64,000 bases of DNA from Adiantum capillus-veneris (Eukaryota; Streptophyta; Polypodiopsida; Polypodiales; Pteridaceae). Location of the stretch: contig CM043963.1 of assembly GCA_014529385.2 (NCBI GenBank), positions 3,911,001-3,975,000 of the forward strand, read 5' to 3'. The notes below the pieces were generated by a model. That model made no database searches. It was given only the letters and a program-made list of their open reading frames with translations, and had not been told where the DNA came from. This document shows, in pieces, positions 1 through 39,992 of this stretch (position 1 is its first letter; each line of letters starts with the position of its first letter). The position numbers were made by a program, and so were the translations under genes.

Positions 1-392
1 CATGATGTAGGACACATTATTGAAAGCTTTGAAGTTGTTAGGTAAGAATCACCAATGAAGCACAATGCTTTTTTAAATATTTTTTGGTTATTGAACTTAT
101 TGTAATTAACCAATTGGCTTGCAGGAATCACTATTATCGTGATAACATTTTAATGGAAGTGCATGAGTTTTTCGAAGGACTCCAAGGGTACTTTCATATC
201 AGTGTGGCTTTGAATCGTAATGCAGGTTCAGCTCACATACGGGTTCGCAAGCTCGGAGATCGCTTGCCGACCAATGCAGAATACTCTTATAGGGATAGAT
301 ATGAGAATTGGAGGATTGTATTATACACCTTGTGTGAGGGGCATCGTCATTTTGGTAGGAGCGTTCATTGTGTGGGTCCATGGGTTCTATGA
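1..392 (+). CDS. 3' end of an unidentified spliced gene (partial)
   Basis: The window opens inside an open frame (residues HDVGHIIESFEVV) that ends at position 41 with the donor AG|GTAAG. A good acceptor, TTGGCTTGCAG, ends at 124, and the frame continues through NHYYRDNILMEVHEFF to a stop at 390-392. The joined frame is open and the splice sites are good, so this is probably the last two exons of a real gene. An overlapping frame (220-459) contains a hydrophobic stretch (GIVILVGAFIVWV) that looks like a membrane segment, so a small indel may have changed the true C-terminus. I do not recognise the family and do not propose a function. Confidence 0.35.
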
Positions 393-599
393 GTACCAAA
401 TGCAACATCCCGAAGGATGTCGTTTTGAAGTTGCAGCTATTTTGTTAGTTAAGATTTAGTGGCTTGCAAATAATTTTCTTTAGAGACGAATATTAGAGCT
501 TACAAAGACTACGTATAGTAATGGAAGTGGATTGTTGTTTTTCTTTTAGTTTCCCTTTTCCCGTTTCTCTCTCTCTCTAAAGTTAAAAAAAACCATGTA

Positions 600-606
600 C
601 TTATTC

Positions 607-648
<42 letters not shown>

Positions 649-660
649 ATCCCCCCCCCC
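600..660 (+). repeat. CT microsatellite followed by a poly-C run
   Basis: A (CT)n tract fills about 609-646 and is followed within a few bases by a run of about ten C. It lies in the 393-1560 stretch, in which I see no gene. Confidence 0.9.
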
Positions 661-1162
661 CAACCTCATGTGTACTCTTTTAAGTTTATGTTATGTAGTT
701 GTTATGTTCATTTAATTCTCTATGCACTTTCTATTGTCGCACAAATCCAGTGTGATTTAAGTTGATACCATAATGCATTATTGCACATAATAAGGTATTT
801 AAGATATGGTTGTCACTACCTTCAATTGGATGCATAAAGAATACTTACGCATGTTATCCTTCTAAAGAAAGGGGAAGGGGGGGTTACACAAAATTGAATG
901 ATACTCCTTCTTGATCGAAACAATGAGCGGGTCATATACTGGTACATACTGGTAGACGTGAAATAAAATCCAATACTCAAAAGATGCTTCGAATCCCCCG
1001 CCCGGTCCTCCCCATGGCCATACGCCTGCAACTCACCTTTCCTCCCCTCCTCGTAACAGAAGCCCCTCAGCCCCACCTTGTGCACCCTCCCCTCAGCCCT
1101 ACTTGCGTGCAAAGTCAGAGCTCTGAGGCCTCACGCACATAGAGAGAAAGCCTTCTGAGGCC

Positions 1163-1286
<124 letters not shown>

Positions 1287-1629
1287 TCAAGGGCTCCAGG
1301 CATGTCCATGGCTCTAACGCAGTGCAGAAGCATGGAAAAAGGAGGCGGTCGATGGCATGCAAAGAGACAGAGAGGCATTTTATTAAATATAAAAAAAACA
1401 TCCCATTCTATCCCTGTCGCACTACTCTGTTCGCCTTTGCCTCGTTTCCAGCGGTGGCTCGGTGCCTCCCTTGTCGATCACCTACCTACGCGTCGTCGGC
1501 ACCCTTCACTTCACTCCCCTGCTTCACACATCTGGTTTGATTCGGGTACTAATTTCTTTTGTAAAAATCGTAGGCACATACTAGCATTCTCGCCTACTGG
1601 CTCGCTCTTTATTTTATTCATTTCATTGA

Positions 1630-1770
1630 GAGATTCCTTTGAATCTTAACACAGATATCCAATTAGCCTATAACCCGTTACCCTCTAAAAGGAGAACAGG
1701 GATTCGAACGCGGCCAACCAAAAAATCTAGCGCTCTGGAAGTTATCTCATAGCCAACCCACCATCCAGGT
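1630..1770 (-). mobile_element. tRNA-derived SINE-like element
   Basis: Read on the minus strand, a weak A-box-like sequence (TGGCTATGAGATAAC, near 1755) lies about 46 nt before a perfect B box (GTTCGAATCCC, near 1701-1711), the spacing expected of an RNA polymerase III promoter. Downstream the element continues with ATAGGCTAATTGGATATC and ends near GTGTTAAGATTC. There is no tRNA cloverleaf or CCA end, so this is a SINE or tRNA relic rather than a tRNA gene. Confidence 0.5.
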
Positions 1771-2049
1771 GGTTGTGACATGCATGCCAAAAAGCATTTT
1801 AAAAAAAATGATTTCAAGGCAGCCGACTCCATTGCCCTTCCCTGCGCTGTTGCTGTCACCTGCTGCCGCCTTGCACTCTCATGGCCTTCGCCTGGCTGCG
1901 TCGCCTTGCCTCCCCCGTCGTGGGTCGCCACCTGCCTGCAAGCAATCTGCGGCACCCCTTCGCTTTGCCAGAGGGGATCTTCCCCGATTCTAACTATTAA
2001 ACATTAAAACAGATTGGGTACACCCTACTGGTGGGTTTGCTATTATATT

Positions 2050-2195
2050 GTACAGGGAATCTTCTGAGATCCGAGATTGTAACTCATTTCCTGGCTTGGC
2101 GTACACATAGCAACAAAATTAGCATATGGTTTCCAGATTTGAACTCTGACGGCCGGGCTAGTAGAATCTGAAGCTAACCAACTCAGCCAGCCATT
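2050..2195 (-). mobile_element. tRNA-derived SINE-like element
   Basis: On the minus strand there is a perfect A box (TGGCTGAGTTGG, complement of 2178-2189) and a good B box (GTTCAAATC, complement of 2136-2144) about 45 nt apart, which is the internal Pol III promoter layout of tRNA-derived SINEs. The sequence between them does not fold as a tRNA. The 3' boundary is uncertain. It lies just upstream of the kinase gene. Confidence 0.55.
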
Positions 2196-2779
2196 TTCTA
2201 TGATTCTAAATCACACCTTCCATTCTATAAAAAAAAATCTTTCAACCTCTTCCCAAGCCCTCGTCCACTTGCAGCGCCCTGTTGCTCAGTTCCTGCCAAG
2301 CGTAGTCCCCCAACCTTGCATCTAGCTCTGCCAACAACATTGTCGTCGCTTCTATCTTTGGCAACGGCGCTGCCACCGCCATCATTGCCCCCCCTTCGCC
2401 GTCGCATCTTGTACATCACGCTCTCTTCGAAGTGCGCATCATCTTAGATTCGCTACGATAACGATTTTTTTTGAATCGTAGGGACATACTAGTGAGTGCC
2501 TAATAAGGCACGGTTTAAACTTCAAACTGATACGTCCTGCCTATGGGCGGAACATTCGAGAATCAGCCAACGAGCGAGAGGAAAACGACTGATGCGTCCT
2601 GCGAAAGAGCAGCAAGCCATCCACAAAGCGTGAACCGCCACAGTGGAGAAGTGTGCATATTCTTTGCGGAAATCTTCAATTTAGCATTCCATGGTGAAGC
2701 TTTTGAAACCGAGAACGTATTCTCTGTGCCATTTCGTGCTCAGCCGCAGCTGCCTGCCGCTTGTTTGAAAAGGAACAGA

Positions 2780-32208
<29,429 letters not shown>

Positions 32209-32851
32209 TTTCAAAGTGGCAGTACAAGCTCCACATTAAACTTGGTTCTCGTGTCCATGATAAGCATCAATGTTAAGGTCTTCAAGCTTCAGACAGGCAA
32301 TACGACCTTCAGAACAACTGACAATCGGCGTTCGAAGTTTCATATCAGTACTAGGTAAAGCTAAACATATCAGGTCATAGCAACTTGCCAGACATTTCTG
32401 AAGAGATATTCAATGCTCCATCTTTAACTTCATTTCTTTTTGGTTTAGGACCCTGATGTTGTAGATCGTAAACATTTACGGTGGCATCGTGAAGGGCAGA
32501 CAAGCGTCTTCACTCAAAAGAAAAGTATCCATTCAATTCAGACGTTACATTGAGAAGGGTCCGTAGCACTTGCTCCAAGCAGCAATCCAATTATTTGGCT
32601 CTTTTTTTTTTTGTTATAGAAGAAAAAGAAATCAATGGTGACTTTCTTTGTGTTTATGCTATATCAACAAGGCAAGACAGATGGCAAAGATGGCTCTGCA
32701 CTCTCTTGTACATTACCTTTGTACTTCACTCCATTTCTGCAACATGCATGGAATTGCTTTTAAAAATTGAAATGATGGCATTCTTTTCCCATCTCTGGCT
32801 CTAGATTGTGTGAAAAAAGGCAATTATGAAGTATGGATTGATTGGAATAAA
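32209..32851 (+). other. 3' untranslated region with a probable intron
   Basis: After the TGA at 32206-32208, a donor AG|GTAAAG at 32355 and an acceptor with pyrimidine tract TTCTTTTTGGTTTAG ending at 32448 define a likely 94-bp intron in the 3' UTR. A polyadenylation signal AATAAA lies at 32846-32851. The frame after the stop stays open for 49 codons up to the donor, and ends soon after the acceptor. Confidence 0.55.
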
Positions 32852-33415
32852 GTAGGGTTGCTTCGATGGTTACTAGCTAGGTGCATTTGATGTTGATGGT
32901 TATGTACTACCCCATTCTTTATAAGGGGGAGTAGATCCACTCAAAGGGCCAAGGATTCAGTCAAGGGTGGATTTTTTTTTGCAAATTCAAAGCAATAGTA
33001 ACTAGTGTCAATTTATTTGAGTATGTTTGTTGTGCCGCTATTTGCTCAAATAGTTATGAAATTATACATCATTCTGATCTCATACAACACTCAAAAACTT
33101 TTGTCAAAAGATTTTTTAAATAAAGGGAGTGATTAGATTTCCCTCAATCTCAGAAAAATAAAAATTATCTCAAAACATATCAAGTGCATAAGTGAAGGGT
33201 GAGTTTAGGAAATGAAAAGGCAGATGAAAGTGGAAAGTCAACAGACATATGAAGGTGGAAAGTCAAAAGACGAATGAAGATAGAAAGTCAAAAGACCTCT
33301 CATGTCCATATAAATAGGTGTTTCTCTTCTCCTTTCTTTTTCTTGAACGTTTTTTTCTCTTCAAAGTGTCCTCTCTCTCTTTTGTACTGTTGATTAGGTT
33401 ATTTTGTTACTCTGA
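32852..33415 (+). other. Intergenic, no gene seen
   Basis: AT-rich sequence with a short imperfect repeat (GGTGGAAAGTCAA / ATAGAAAGTCAAAAGAC, 33190-33290). No coding signal was recognised. Confidence 0.6.
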
Positions 33416-33417
33416 CT

Positions 33418-33540
33418 TTGTATCAGATCCACCACCTTGTAACTTTCTGGTCTCATAGGTCACTATGGCCTTTTGAAGACGTTAATATAACATTTCATAT
33501 CATTTCATTTCTCTCTCTCTCTCATTGCCAAGGTTGGTTG

Positions 33541-33590
<50 letters not shown>
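33418..33590 (+). mobile_element. LINE 3' tail (hairpin, GACGTTAATA) and CT tract
   Basis: Contains GTCTCAT, the hairpin AGGTC-ACTAT-GGCCT (33457-33471), GAAGACGTTAATATAAC, ATTTCATTTC and then CT repeats (33511-33526 and 33543-33587). It matches the tail at 41460-41566 and is a 5'-truncated LINE end. Confidence 0.75.
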
Positions 33591-33714
33591 CTGCGCGCTG
33601 CCCCACCCCTGTTCGCTGCTCCCTCTTGCGCGCTGCCCCCCCCTTGTGCGCTGCTCCCTGCACGCCAAGACGGCCAGCGCGCTACCTCCAGCCCAGCTTA
33701 TTGCCGTACTCGCA

Positions 33715-33780
<66 letters not shown>

Positions 33781-33871
33781 GGTTACATACCCACACACAC
33801 ACGTTGAGTGCTCTCTTCCCCTTCTCCCCTCTTCTTCACAATATGAAGAGAGGGTAGCTACGAAGACAACC

Positions 33872-34792
33872 ATGTCTTTCCTCATCATCAAGACGCCGAC
33901 ACCGACAACGAAGACAACCTTCATGCTCACGAACAAGAGGATTGCACAATTGGAGAAGGACATGAAAGAATGGCGGATGGAGAGAGAGATATGGAAGGAG
34001 GAGAAAGCCACCTTCATCAAGCTATGGAACGAAGAGAAGGAGGACATGAGAGCGGAAATCCAAAATCTCAAAGAGGAGAAGGAGAGAAGGGAACGGGAGA
34101 ACGAGAAGGAGAGGGAGAGATGGAGGAAAGAGCAAGAAGAGATGAAGGCACAAATCGATCTCCTTCATGCTTCCATCACATCCCTCACCCCCGAGGAAGG
34201 AGAGATTAAAGAGGAGGCTAAGGAAGCCCTCAAGGAGGAGATCACCAAAGCCCTCACCGCAAGCATTGAGGACAAATTAGAGGCCACCAAAGAAGGATGG
34301 GTCGAAGTGGTAAAAAAGAACATCAAGAAGGTAGCAAGAGAGGAAGCCCAAAAAGATGAGGTACTCATCGTATACACAACCATCGAAGAGGAGAAGATGC
34401 GACAAGCTCGCCGTCTCAATGTGCGAGTGACCGGCATCAAAGAAGAAGAAGGGTCTACACCCGAGAGCGATGGGAAAGCTTTATGCAAGAAAGTGGGATA
34501 CAAGGAAGAAGAGATCCCTTTCTCCAAAGTTTGGAGAGCCGGCAAAGATCCAAAGAAGAGAGTTCTCATCCTCCAATTCGCCTCCGAGGAGTCTCGAACT
34601 TCCTTCCTCCGAAAGAGGGTCATCTTGAGAGGGATAGAAGGCCCCCCGATTTATCTTGATGATGACCTCACAAAGATGCAACAAGATCACCGCCGCGCGT
34701 GCATGCTTCGAGTCCACCAAGCCCGCAAAGAAGGGAAGAAGGTAGTATATCGAGATGGTAGGGTTATCATTGATGGCAAGACCATCGCATAG
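33872..34792 (+). CDS. LINE-B ORF1 protein
   Basis: 306 residues from MSFLIIKTPTPTTK; upstream codons in the same frame are translations of CT/CA repeats, so I chose this ATG. Residues 15-110 are strongly charged and helical (LTNKRIAQLEKDMKEW; ERERWRKEQEEMKAQIDLL), a probable coiled coil. An RRM-like part follows (ARRLNVRVTGIKEEEG; RVLILQFASEESRTSFLRK) and a C-terminal part with LDDDLTKMQQDHRRACML ending VVYRDGRVIIDG. It is homologous to the LINE-A ORF1. I see no zinc knuckle. The expected role is binding and packaging of LINE RNA. Confidence 0.85.
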   Translation: MSFLIIKTPTPTTKTTFMLTNKRIAQLEKDMKEWRMEREIWKEEKATFIKLWNEEKEDMRAEIQNLKEEKERRERENEKERERWRKEQEEMKAQIDLLHASITSLTPEEGEIKEEAKEALKEEITKALTASIEDKLEATKEGWVEVVKKNIKKVAREEAQKDEVLIVYTTIEEEKMRQARRLNVRVTGIKEEEGSTPESDGKALCKKVGYKEEEIPFSKVWRAGKDPKKRVLILQFASEESRTSFLRKRVILRGIEGPPIYLDDDLTKMQQDHRRACMLRVHQARKEGKKVVYRDGRVIIDGKTIA

Positions 34793-34822
34793 GGACTCGC
34801 GGCCTGTGGGACACACGAGGAG

Positions 34823-35749
34823 ATTCATGTCACGGTTTGGAATTGCAATGGAGACCTATGGACACACCCAGAGAGACTTGAGGAGGTGATGAGAGGTCGA
34901 GACATCATTCTACTTACAGAGACACACGAGAGCCCGGAGAGAGGGTTACCACGGATACATGGATTCCAGTGGGAGTCTCTACATCGAGGATGTATGCGCC
35001 AGCACACCACTCGCGGCTCAGGAGGAGTGGCCATACTCTTTAGACAGGGGCTTCACAGCAGACTACAGATTGTTGCCCGGGACCCACAGGCCCGCTACAT
35101 GTGGATTCGCCTCGAGCTCTCACGAGACAGGATCGTCTACATTGCCCTTTGCTACTTTGCTCCCACAGGCTCCAGATTCGCCCCTATTGAGCAGGAGTCA
35201 CCGTACGCATGCCTCACGGAGGAGATTATGGAGTACTCCACACTGGGTGAAGTCTTCCTTATGGGAGACTTCAATGCTCGTACGCGCAGTGAGCAGTGTG
35301 AGGCATATGACCATGAGGACCCAGAGGCACTACACACTCTAGATGAGGAGGCTACTATGAGAGATACAGCAGACAGAGCTCCAGTCACAGCCTACGGACG
35401 ACATCTACTTCGACTTGGCTCCCAGCACCGTCTCGTTATTTATAACGGGATGGTCCAGTGGCCCACCTCAGGGGGCCTGACTTGTATGCCACATGGAGTT
35501 GCAGAAGGAGGGGGGAGTACAGTCGACTATATTCTGGGACCCAGGGAGGCTACACACCTTATCACATCCTTCACCATTCCACCCATACCCATCGGAGCCG
35601 ACCACACATACCTCTCTTTCTCCATCACCGGAGATACCATCCCACACAGCTCCACACATACCTCTCTTTCTCCATCACCGGAGATACCATCCCACACAGC
35701 TCCACAACACACACTCCACACACCACCATCCATTTCACACATGAGCTAG
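34823..35749 (+). pseudogene. LINE-B ORF2 endonuclease domain
   Basis: The domain begins VTVWNCNG (catalytic Asn), then ILLTETHESPERG (Glu), GSGGVAILFR, ARYMWIRLELSRD, LMGDFNART (Asp, Asn), DYILGP and PIGADHTYLSF (Asp-His). All catalytic blocks of the exonuclease-endonuclease-phosphatase fold are visible. At 35602-35701 a 50-bp unit is present twice, which shifts the frame and ends it at 35749. Without an internal ATG upstream, the first Met of the open frame is at 34886. Confidence 0.85.
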
Positions 35750-35921
35750 CCTCTCTTTACTCGGCCAAGGTCGAACATGGCCTATGCCTCCTCCACCCAT
35801 CCACACCACTCTCAGTTCTCACATCACATATCTCTTCCGTTCTCCACACTTCAGCTATTAGCTCTTTTCCACACACCACTCACACAGGACGCACTCCCCC
35901 CCCCCCCCCCCCCCCGGGACT

Positions 35922-37022
35922 ATGCCTCAGAACCGCTGGTATGATGATGAGTGCAGAGAGCTATACCGACGCCTCCGCGCACGGCGAGCCTTAGGAGAGA
36001 TCACAGAGAGAGAGGCCAGACGGCATATGAAGACGCTGACACGCCAAAAGCGGCGAGCATTCGAAGAGGCACAGGAGCTTGAGCTATACCGCCTATTCAT
36101 GAGCATGGATAGCGCGACGGCATGGCGCACCCTGCGCGAGCCACGTCCGACTACAGCTATTGAGGATCCACAGATATGGCATGACTATGCAGAGCGACTA
36201 TATGAGGTGCCAGGGCAGCCTCCTATCCCACAGCCACACGAGCCACGCCCCACGTGCTCCTCCTTCTTTACAGCAGAGATGGTAGAGAGGGCCATACGCC
36301 GCATGCAACACAGACGATCAGCTGACCATACTGGATTACAGAGTGAGCACATCATTTATGCAGCCTCCACTATAGCCCCGTTGATTGCACATGTCTTCAA
36401 CCGGGCTATAGGGGAGGGCTTCCCAGAGGAGTGGACACAGCACACCATAGTGCCTATCCACAAATCTGGCGACACCCTGAACCCAGGGAACTACAGGACT
36501 ATCATGATTGGCCACACGATGGCCAAGCTATATGGAGCAGTACTTGAGGCACAGCTCAGCTGCTACGCAGAGATCGAGGGTTTACGAGCTCCAGGCCAGG
36601 CAGGTTTCAGACGAGCTTTCTCCACCACTGACCACATCTTCGTTCTGCACTGCCTCATTGATGGGGCAAAGGCGCGGAAGAAGAGGCTTTACTGCTGCTT
36701 TGTGGACTTCCGCAAGGCCTTTGACACAGTCCCATGCGAGAGACTCTTCCAGCGCCTTCACAGCATTGGGGTACCAACAGAGATGATTTGGGCCATATAT
36801 GCTCTCTATGAGAGGGTGACGGGTCGGGTTCGTTGCCCAGGCGGGTTTTCAGAGACCATTGCTAGCACCATTGGTGTTAAGCAAGGATGCCCACTCTCCC
36901 CGACACTCTTTGGGCTCTACATCGACGAGATCTCCGACTACATACTGCGAGCGGGGGGGAGGGGAGCGACTTGGCAGGTACTCCGGTCCACATCATGTTA
37001 TATGCTGATGATATTGTGTTGA
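35922..37022 (+). pseudogene. LINE-B ORF2 reverse transcriptase, first part
   Basis: 366 residues. Motifs: FNRAIGEGFPEEW, HKSGDTLNPGNYRTI, GQAGFRRAFSTTDH, YCCFVDFRKAFDTV (catalytic Asp) and STIGVKQGCPLSPTLFG. The frame ends at 37022 because of a frameshift in GGGGGGAGGGG around 36954-36964, just before the YADD motif that lies in the next frame. A 20-base poly-C run at 35896-35915 stands between endonuclease and this domain. Confidence 0.87.
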
Positions 37023-38272
37023 TTTCAGAGTCACCCGAGGGCTTGCAACGCCATCTTGAGGCCTTGGACGAATTCAGCACACACAAGGGGTTGACTGTGA
37101 ACCTTGGCAAAACCAAGGTTATGATCTTTCACACATCCAGTGCAGTGAGGAGCGCCGCCACCTTCACAGCAGCAGGAGGACAGGTTGATGTAGTCGCCTC
37201 CTATGTCTACCTTGGCATCACATTCACCAGCCTACCAGGACCCTTCACTATGAGGCAGGCTGCTGTTGACAGGCTCACCCGAGGATATGCAGCTCTGGCC
37301 ATGCTAGAGCGGAGATGCCCCCAGGCACACTTTCAGGAGCCCCGCACGAAGGGGTGGCTTTTCGACACCTTAGTCACCCTGGCCTTGATGTACTCGGCGG
37401 CGGTATGGGCACCAGGATTGACAGCTGACCAGTGGACACAGCTTGAGAGACCACAGGTATGTATGATCTCACGCTTGCTCCGCAGCAAGAAGACAGTGCC
37501 ACATGACATTATTAGAGCCGAGCTTGCCACACCACCTATGGTTGTAGAGGCACTATTCCAGACAGTTTGCTTCATCCAGAGGATGAGAGAGCTACCTCCT
37601 GACAGACTTACCCGTAGAGCATTTGAGGCAGCTATACAGCTATCAGAGAATGGGCATGAGAGAGCATGGTACTCACAGGTCAGAGCATGGTTTGAGGGAC
37701 ACGGTCTTGACATGGAGAGCCTACCACCATTCCAGTACGTCCCCCATTCACCATATGTTCACCTCTCTCGCAGTGAGAGGAACTTGGTATTGAGACAGGA
37801 TCTGTGGCAGCTATACACTAGGAGAGTCTGGGAGGCACCTGGCTTGGGGACGAGGATGTCAGATTACAGAGACCAGTTTCTCACCATATTGTCTGGGGGG
37901 TTCATACAGAGACCACGCTACATGGACACATATATGCCACATAGCTCACGGTTGGCGATTGGTCAGCTGAGAGTTGCTTCACATAGGTTAGAGATTGAGA
38001 TTGGGAGACATACTGGTGTTCCCAGGGAGGAGCGAATCTGTAGAGCCTGCACAGAGGAGGTGGAGAGTGAGGAGCACTTTGTATGTAGATGCAGAGCATA
38101 CACTGAGATCAGAGGCATGTATGAGGCCTTATTCAGAGGACAGCCCACTCTCCGAGAGATCATGGAATCTCGAGATCAGAGACAGCTCGGACGTTTCTTA
38201 CTAGAGATACAGAGCCATCGGGACACACTACTACAGCCACACACAGCTACACAGACAGAGGGGAGACAGTAG
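36966..38272 (+). pseudogene. LINE-B ORF2 reverse transcriptase, end and zinc-finger tail
   Basis: After the frameshift the frame continues with MLYADDIVLISESPEG (catalytic YADD), NLGKTKVMIFHTS, YVYLGITFTS and FQEPRTKGWLFDTLV. Near the C-terminus a Cys/His cluster (CRACTEEVESEEHFVCRC) forms the CCHC-like motif common at the end of plant and animal LINE ORF2 proteins. The stop is at 38270-38272. The region copies LINE RNA at the nicked target. Confidence 0.87.
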
Positions 38273-38762
38273 CAGCTCACAGACTTCTTTCAGAGGATTT
38301 CCGCCCCTCTCTCACCAGACACTCAGAGGGGAGTGACACTCCCACAGGCGGAGGTGAACCGAGCTAGACGACGACCACGAGTCACAGGCTACAGGGGCGC
38401 GAGCTCCCACCACCGACAGATCGAGGAGATCCGAGCCCGGGAGCGCCGTGCCACTGAGGAGCGAGTGGCTCAGATGAGGGCCGACCCGACAGCTTTCATC
38501 CGGGTAGCCTTGGCACCAGACCCGCCCATGTACCACATCTTACATCCCCCCATTAGTACAGGATGGAGCTAGATAGCTTGATGCATTCTCATGATTGTAC
38601 TACCTTGAGCATATAGACATGCATACACCCCTAGAGATAGAGCTCCATCCCTCCTTAGATACTCCACTACCTACATTCAGGTCAATTTTGTATCAGTTTT
38701 GTTTCATTTGTCTTTCCGATAGACGGATGACATACACACCATGTACATTTGATTTGTCTCAT

Positions 38763-38790
38763 AGGCCGATTTCGGCCTGACATAGACGTT
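38763..38790 (+). promoter_or_regulatory. LINE-B 3' terminal hairpin
   Basis: AGGCCGA (38763-38769), TCGGCCT (38772-38778): a perfect 7-bp stem, followed by GACATAGACGTTAAAAATC. Other LINE tails in the window have AGGTCA/TGACCT at this place, so the stem is kept with paired changes. Confidence 0.75.
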
Positions 38791-39175
38791 AAAAATCTTT
38801 CTTTCTTTCTTTCTTTCTCTCTCCCTCCCTCTCTCTCAATGTTGCATCCATCTTTTATAGCTAACATTGTTGTAGATCTTCGTGCTCCGTCATTGCTTGT
38901 GGCTACGTGCTATAGACTAGCACATCACTCTTTTTGTTAATGAGGGAATCTTTGAATTAAGAATACCTTCTAATTTTTTTGAAGCCATTAGTAATACCTT
39001 TTAATTAATGCAGATTAATAATCTGATAATAGTGATAATGACATGTATCCATGCGAGATATAGTGCTTCCTGTACACGAGATCAGTATGACTAGGTTATA
39101 GAGGCTACTTACAAAGTTACAAAGCTAGCATTGACCTGGAGTCTATAACAATCTACTTGAAACGGAACTACTCAA

Positions 39176-39330
39176 TCATGGCCAGCTAAGAGAGTGTGAG
39201 CTAGATTGGTTATGCCATCCCTCTTGAATAACAGGTCTTGAGTTCAACTCTCCTAGTGGATAGATCTTTAAGGTCGCTTGGGATAGTTTCCTACGACGTT
39301 AAAATTCTCTTCTTCTTCTTCTTAACTCCC
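39176..39330 (+). mobile_element. SINE-like element sharing the LINE tail
   Basis: An A-box-like AGCTAGATTGGTTA (about 39200-39213) and a perfect B box GTTCAACTC (39242-39250) are about 43 nt apart. The element ends CCTACGACGTTAAAATTCTC followed by (TTC)n. GACGTTAAAA is also the last sequence before the tract in LINE-B (38784-38793). Confidence 0.5.
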
Positions 39331-39337
39331 TCTCCCA

Positions 39338-39796
39338 CCCCCCCCCCCCCCCTCCCTACCAAAGCATGACACTATCAAGGGCAGAGGAGCTGGGAGCTCG
39401 GAGGAGACCAAGAGGCATCACAGAAATACAGGAGGGAGGTTTAGACGATTCAACATCGACATACACTTCATACTCAGAAGAGTTCACAACAGGCTGATAT
39501 AGGGAGCATCACTAGAGTTCTCACAACGGGCTCTCGGATGTACCAGATTCTACGTCCCCCCATACCAGAAAGATGACTGGGCCATAGAGCATGTTGTATC
39601 TCATATAGCATATAGCTTTGCATTCAGCCCAGGTAGCGAGATAGCTCCATCCTCTACCCTCCACTGCCAGCATCATTTTTGGTACCTTTGCATTCAGCCC
39701 AGGTAGATCGCCATTTTGTCAATTACTAGCCATTTGTATTATCATGATATCCAAAGTATATACGTACTTGTACATGGGTTTGTCTCTAGGCCTAAT

Positions 39797-39800
<4 letters not shown>
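39338..39800 (+). mobile_element. LINE 3' fragment
   Basis: Starts at a 15-base poly-C run (39338-39352). TACCAGATTCTACGTCCCCC (39540-39560) and AGATAGCTCCATCCTC (39650) match LINE-B 3' UTR positions 38530-38550 and 38640. It runs to a CT tract at 39802. The coding part is full of stops. Confidence 0.6.
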
Positions 39801-39801
<1 letters not shown>

Positions 39802-39846
<45 letters not shown>

Positions 39847-39863
39847 GGGCGCGCACACACACA

Positions 39864-39905
<42 letters not shown>

Positions 39906-39941
39906 CATAGCTAATAAAATCTCTCTTTCGAAGATGTTAAT

Positions 39942-39989
<48 letters not shown>
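39802..39989 (+). repeat. CT and CA microsatellites with a short LINE-tail remnant
   Basis: (CT)n 39802-39844, (CA)n to 39900, then AGTCATAGCTAATAAAATCTC, TTTCGAAGATGTTAATAAA (a LINE tail variant) and another (CT)n 39946-39987. Confidence 0.85.

Positions 39990-39992
<3 letters not shown>

Larger units (their letters stand above)
33591..38815 (+). mobile_element. LINE-B: nearly full-length LINE
   Basis: 5' region with CT (33719-33756) and CA tracts, ORF1 (33872-34792), then ORF2 with endonuclease, reverse transcriptase and a Cys/His motif to 38272. The 3' UTR ends with hairpin AGGCCGA-TT-TCGGCCT (38763-38778), CATAGACGTTAAAAATC and a CTTT/CT tract. ORF2 is broken by a 50-bp tandem duplication and a frameshift in a G run, so the element is inactive, but it is the best-preserved LINE here. 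Confidence 0.88.

Noticed and set aside
2130-2195. tRNA gene
   Set aside because: A and B boxes are present but no cloverleaf can be formed, so it is listed as a SINE.
2543-2779. In-frame upstream start adding 79 residues to the kinase
   Set aside because: The extension has no kinase-family similarity, and the ATG at 2780 sits exactly at the usual kinase start in a good context.
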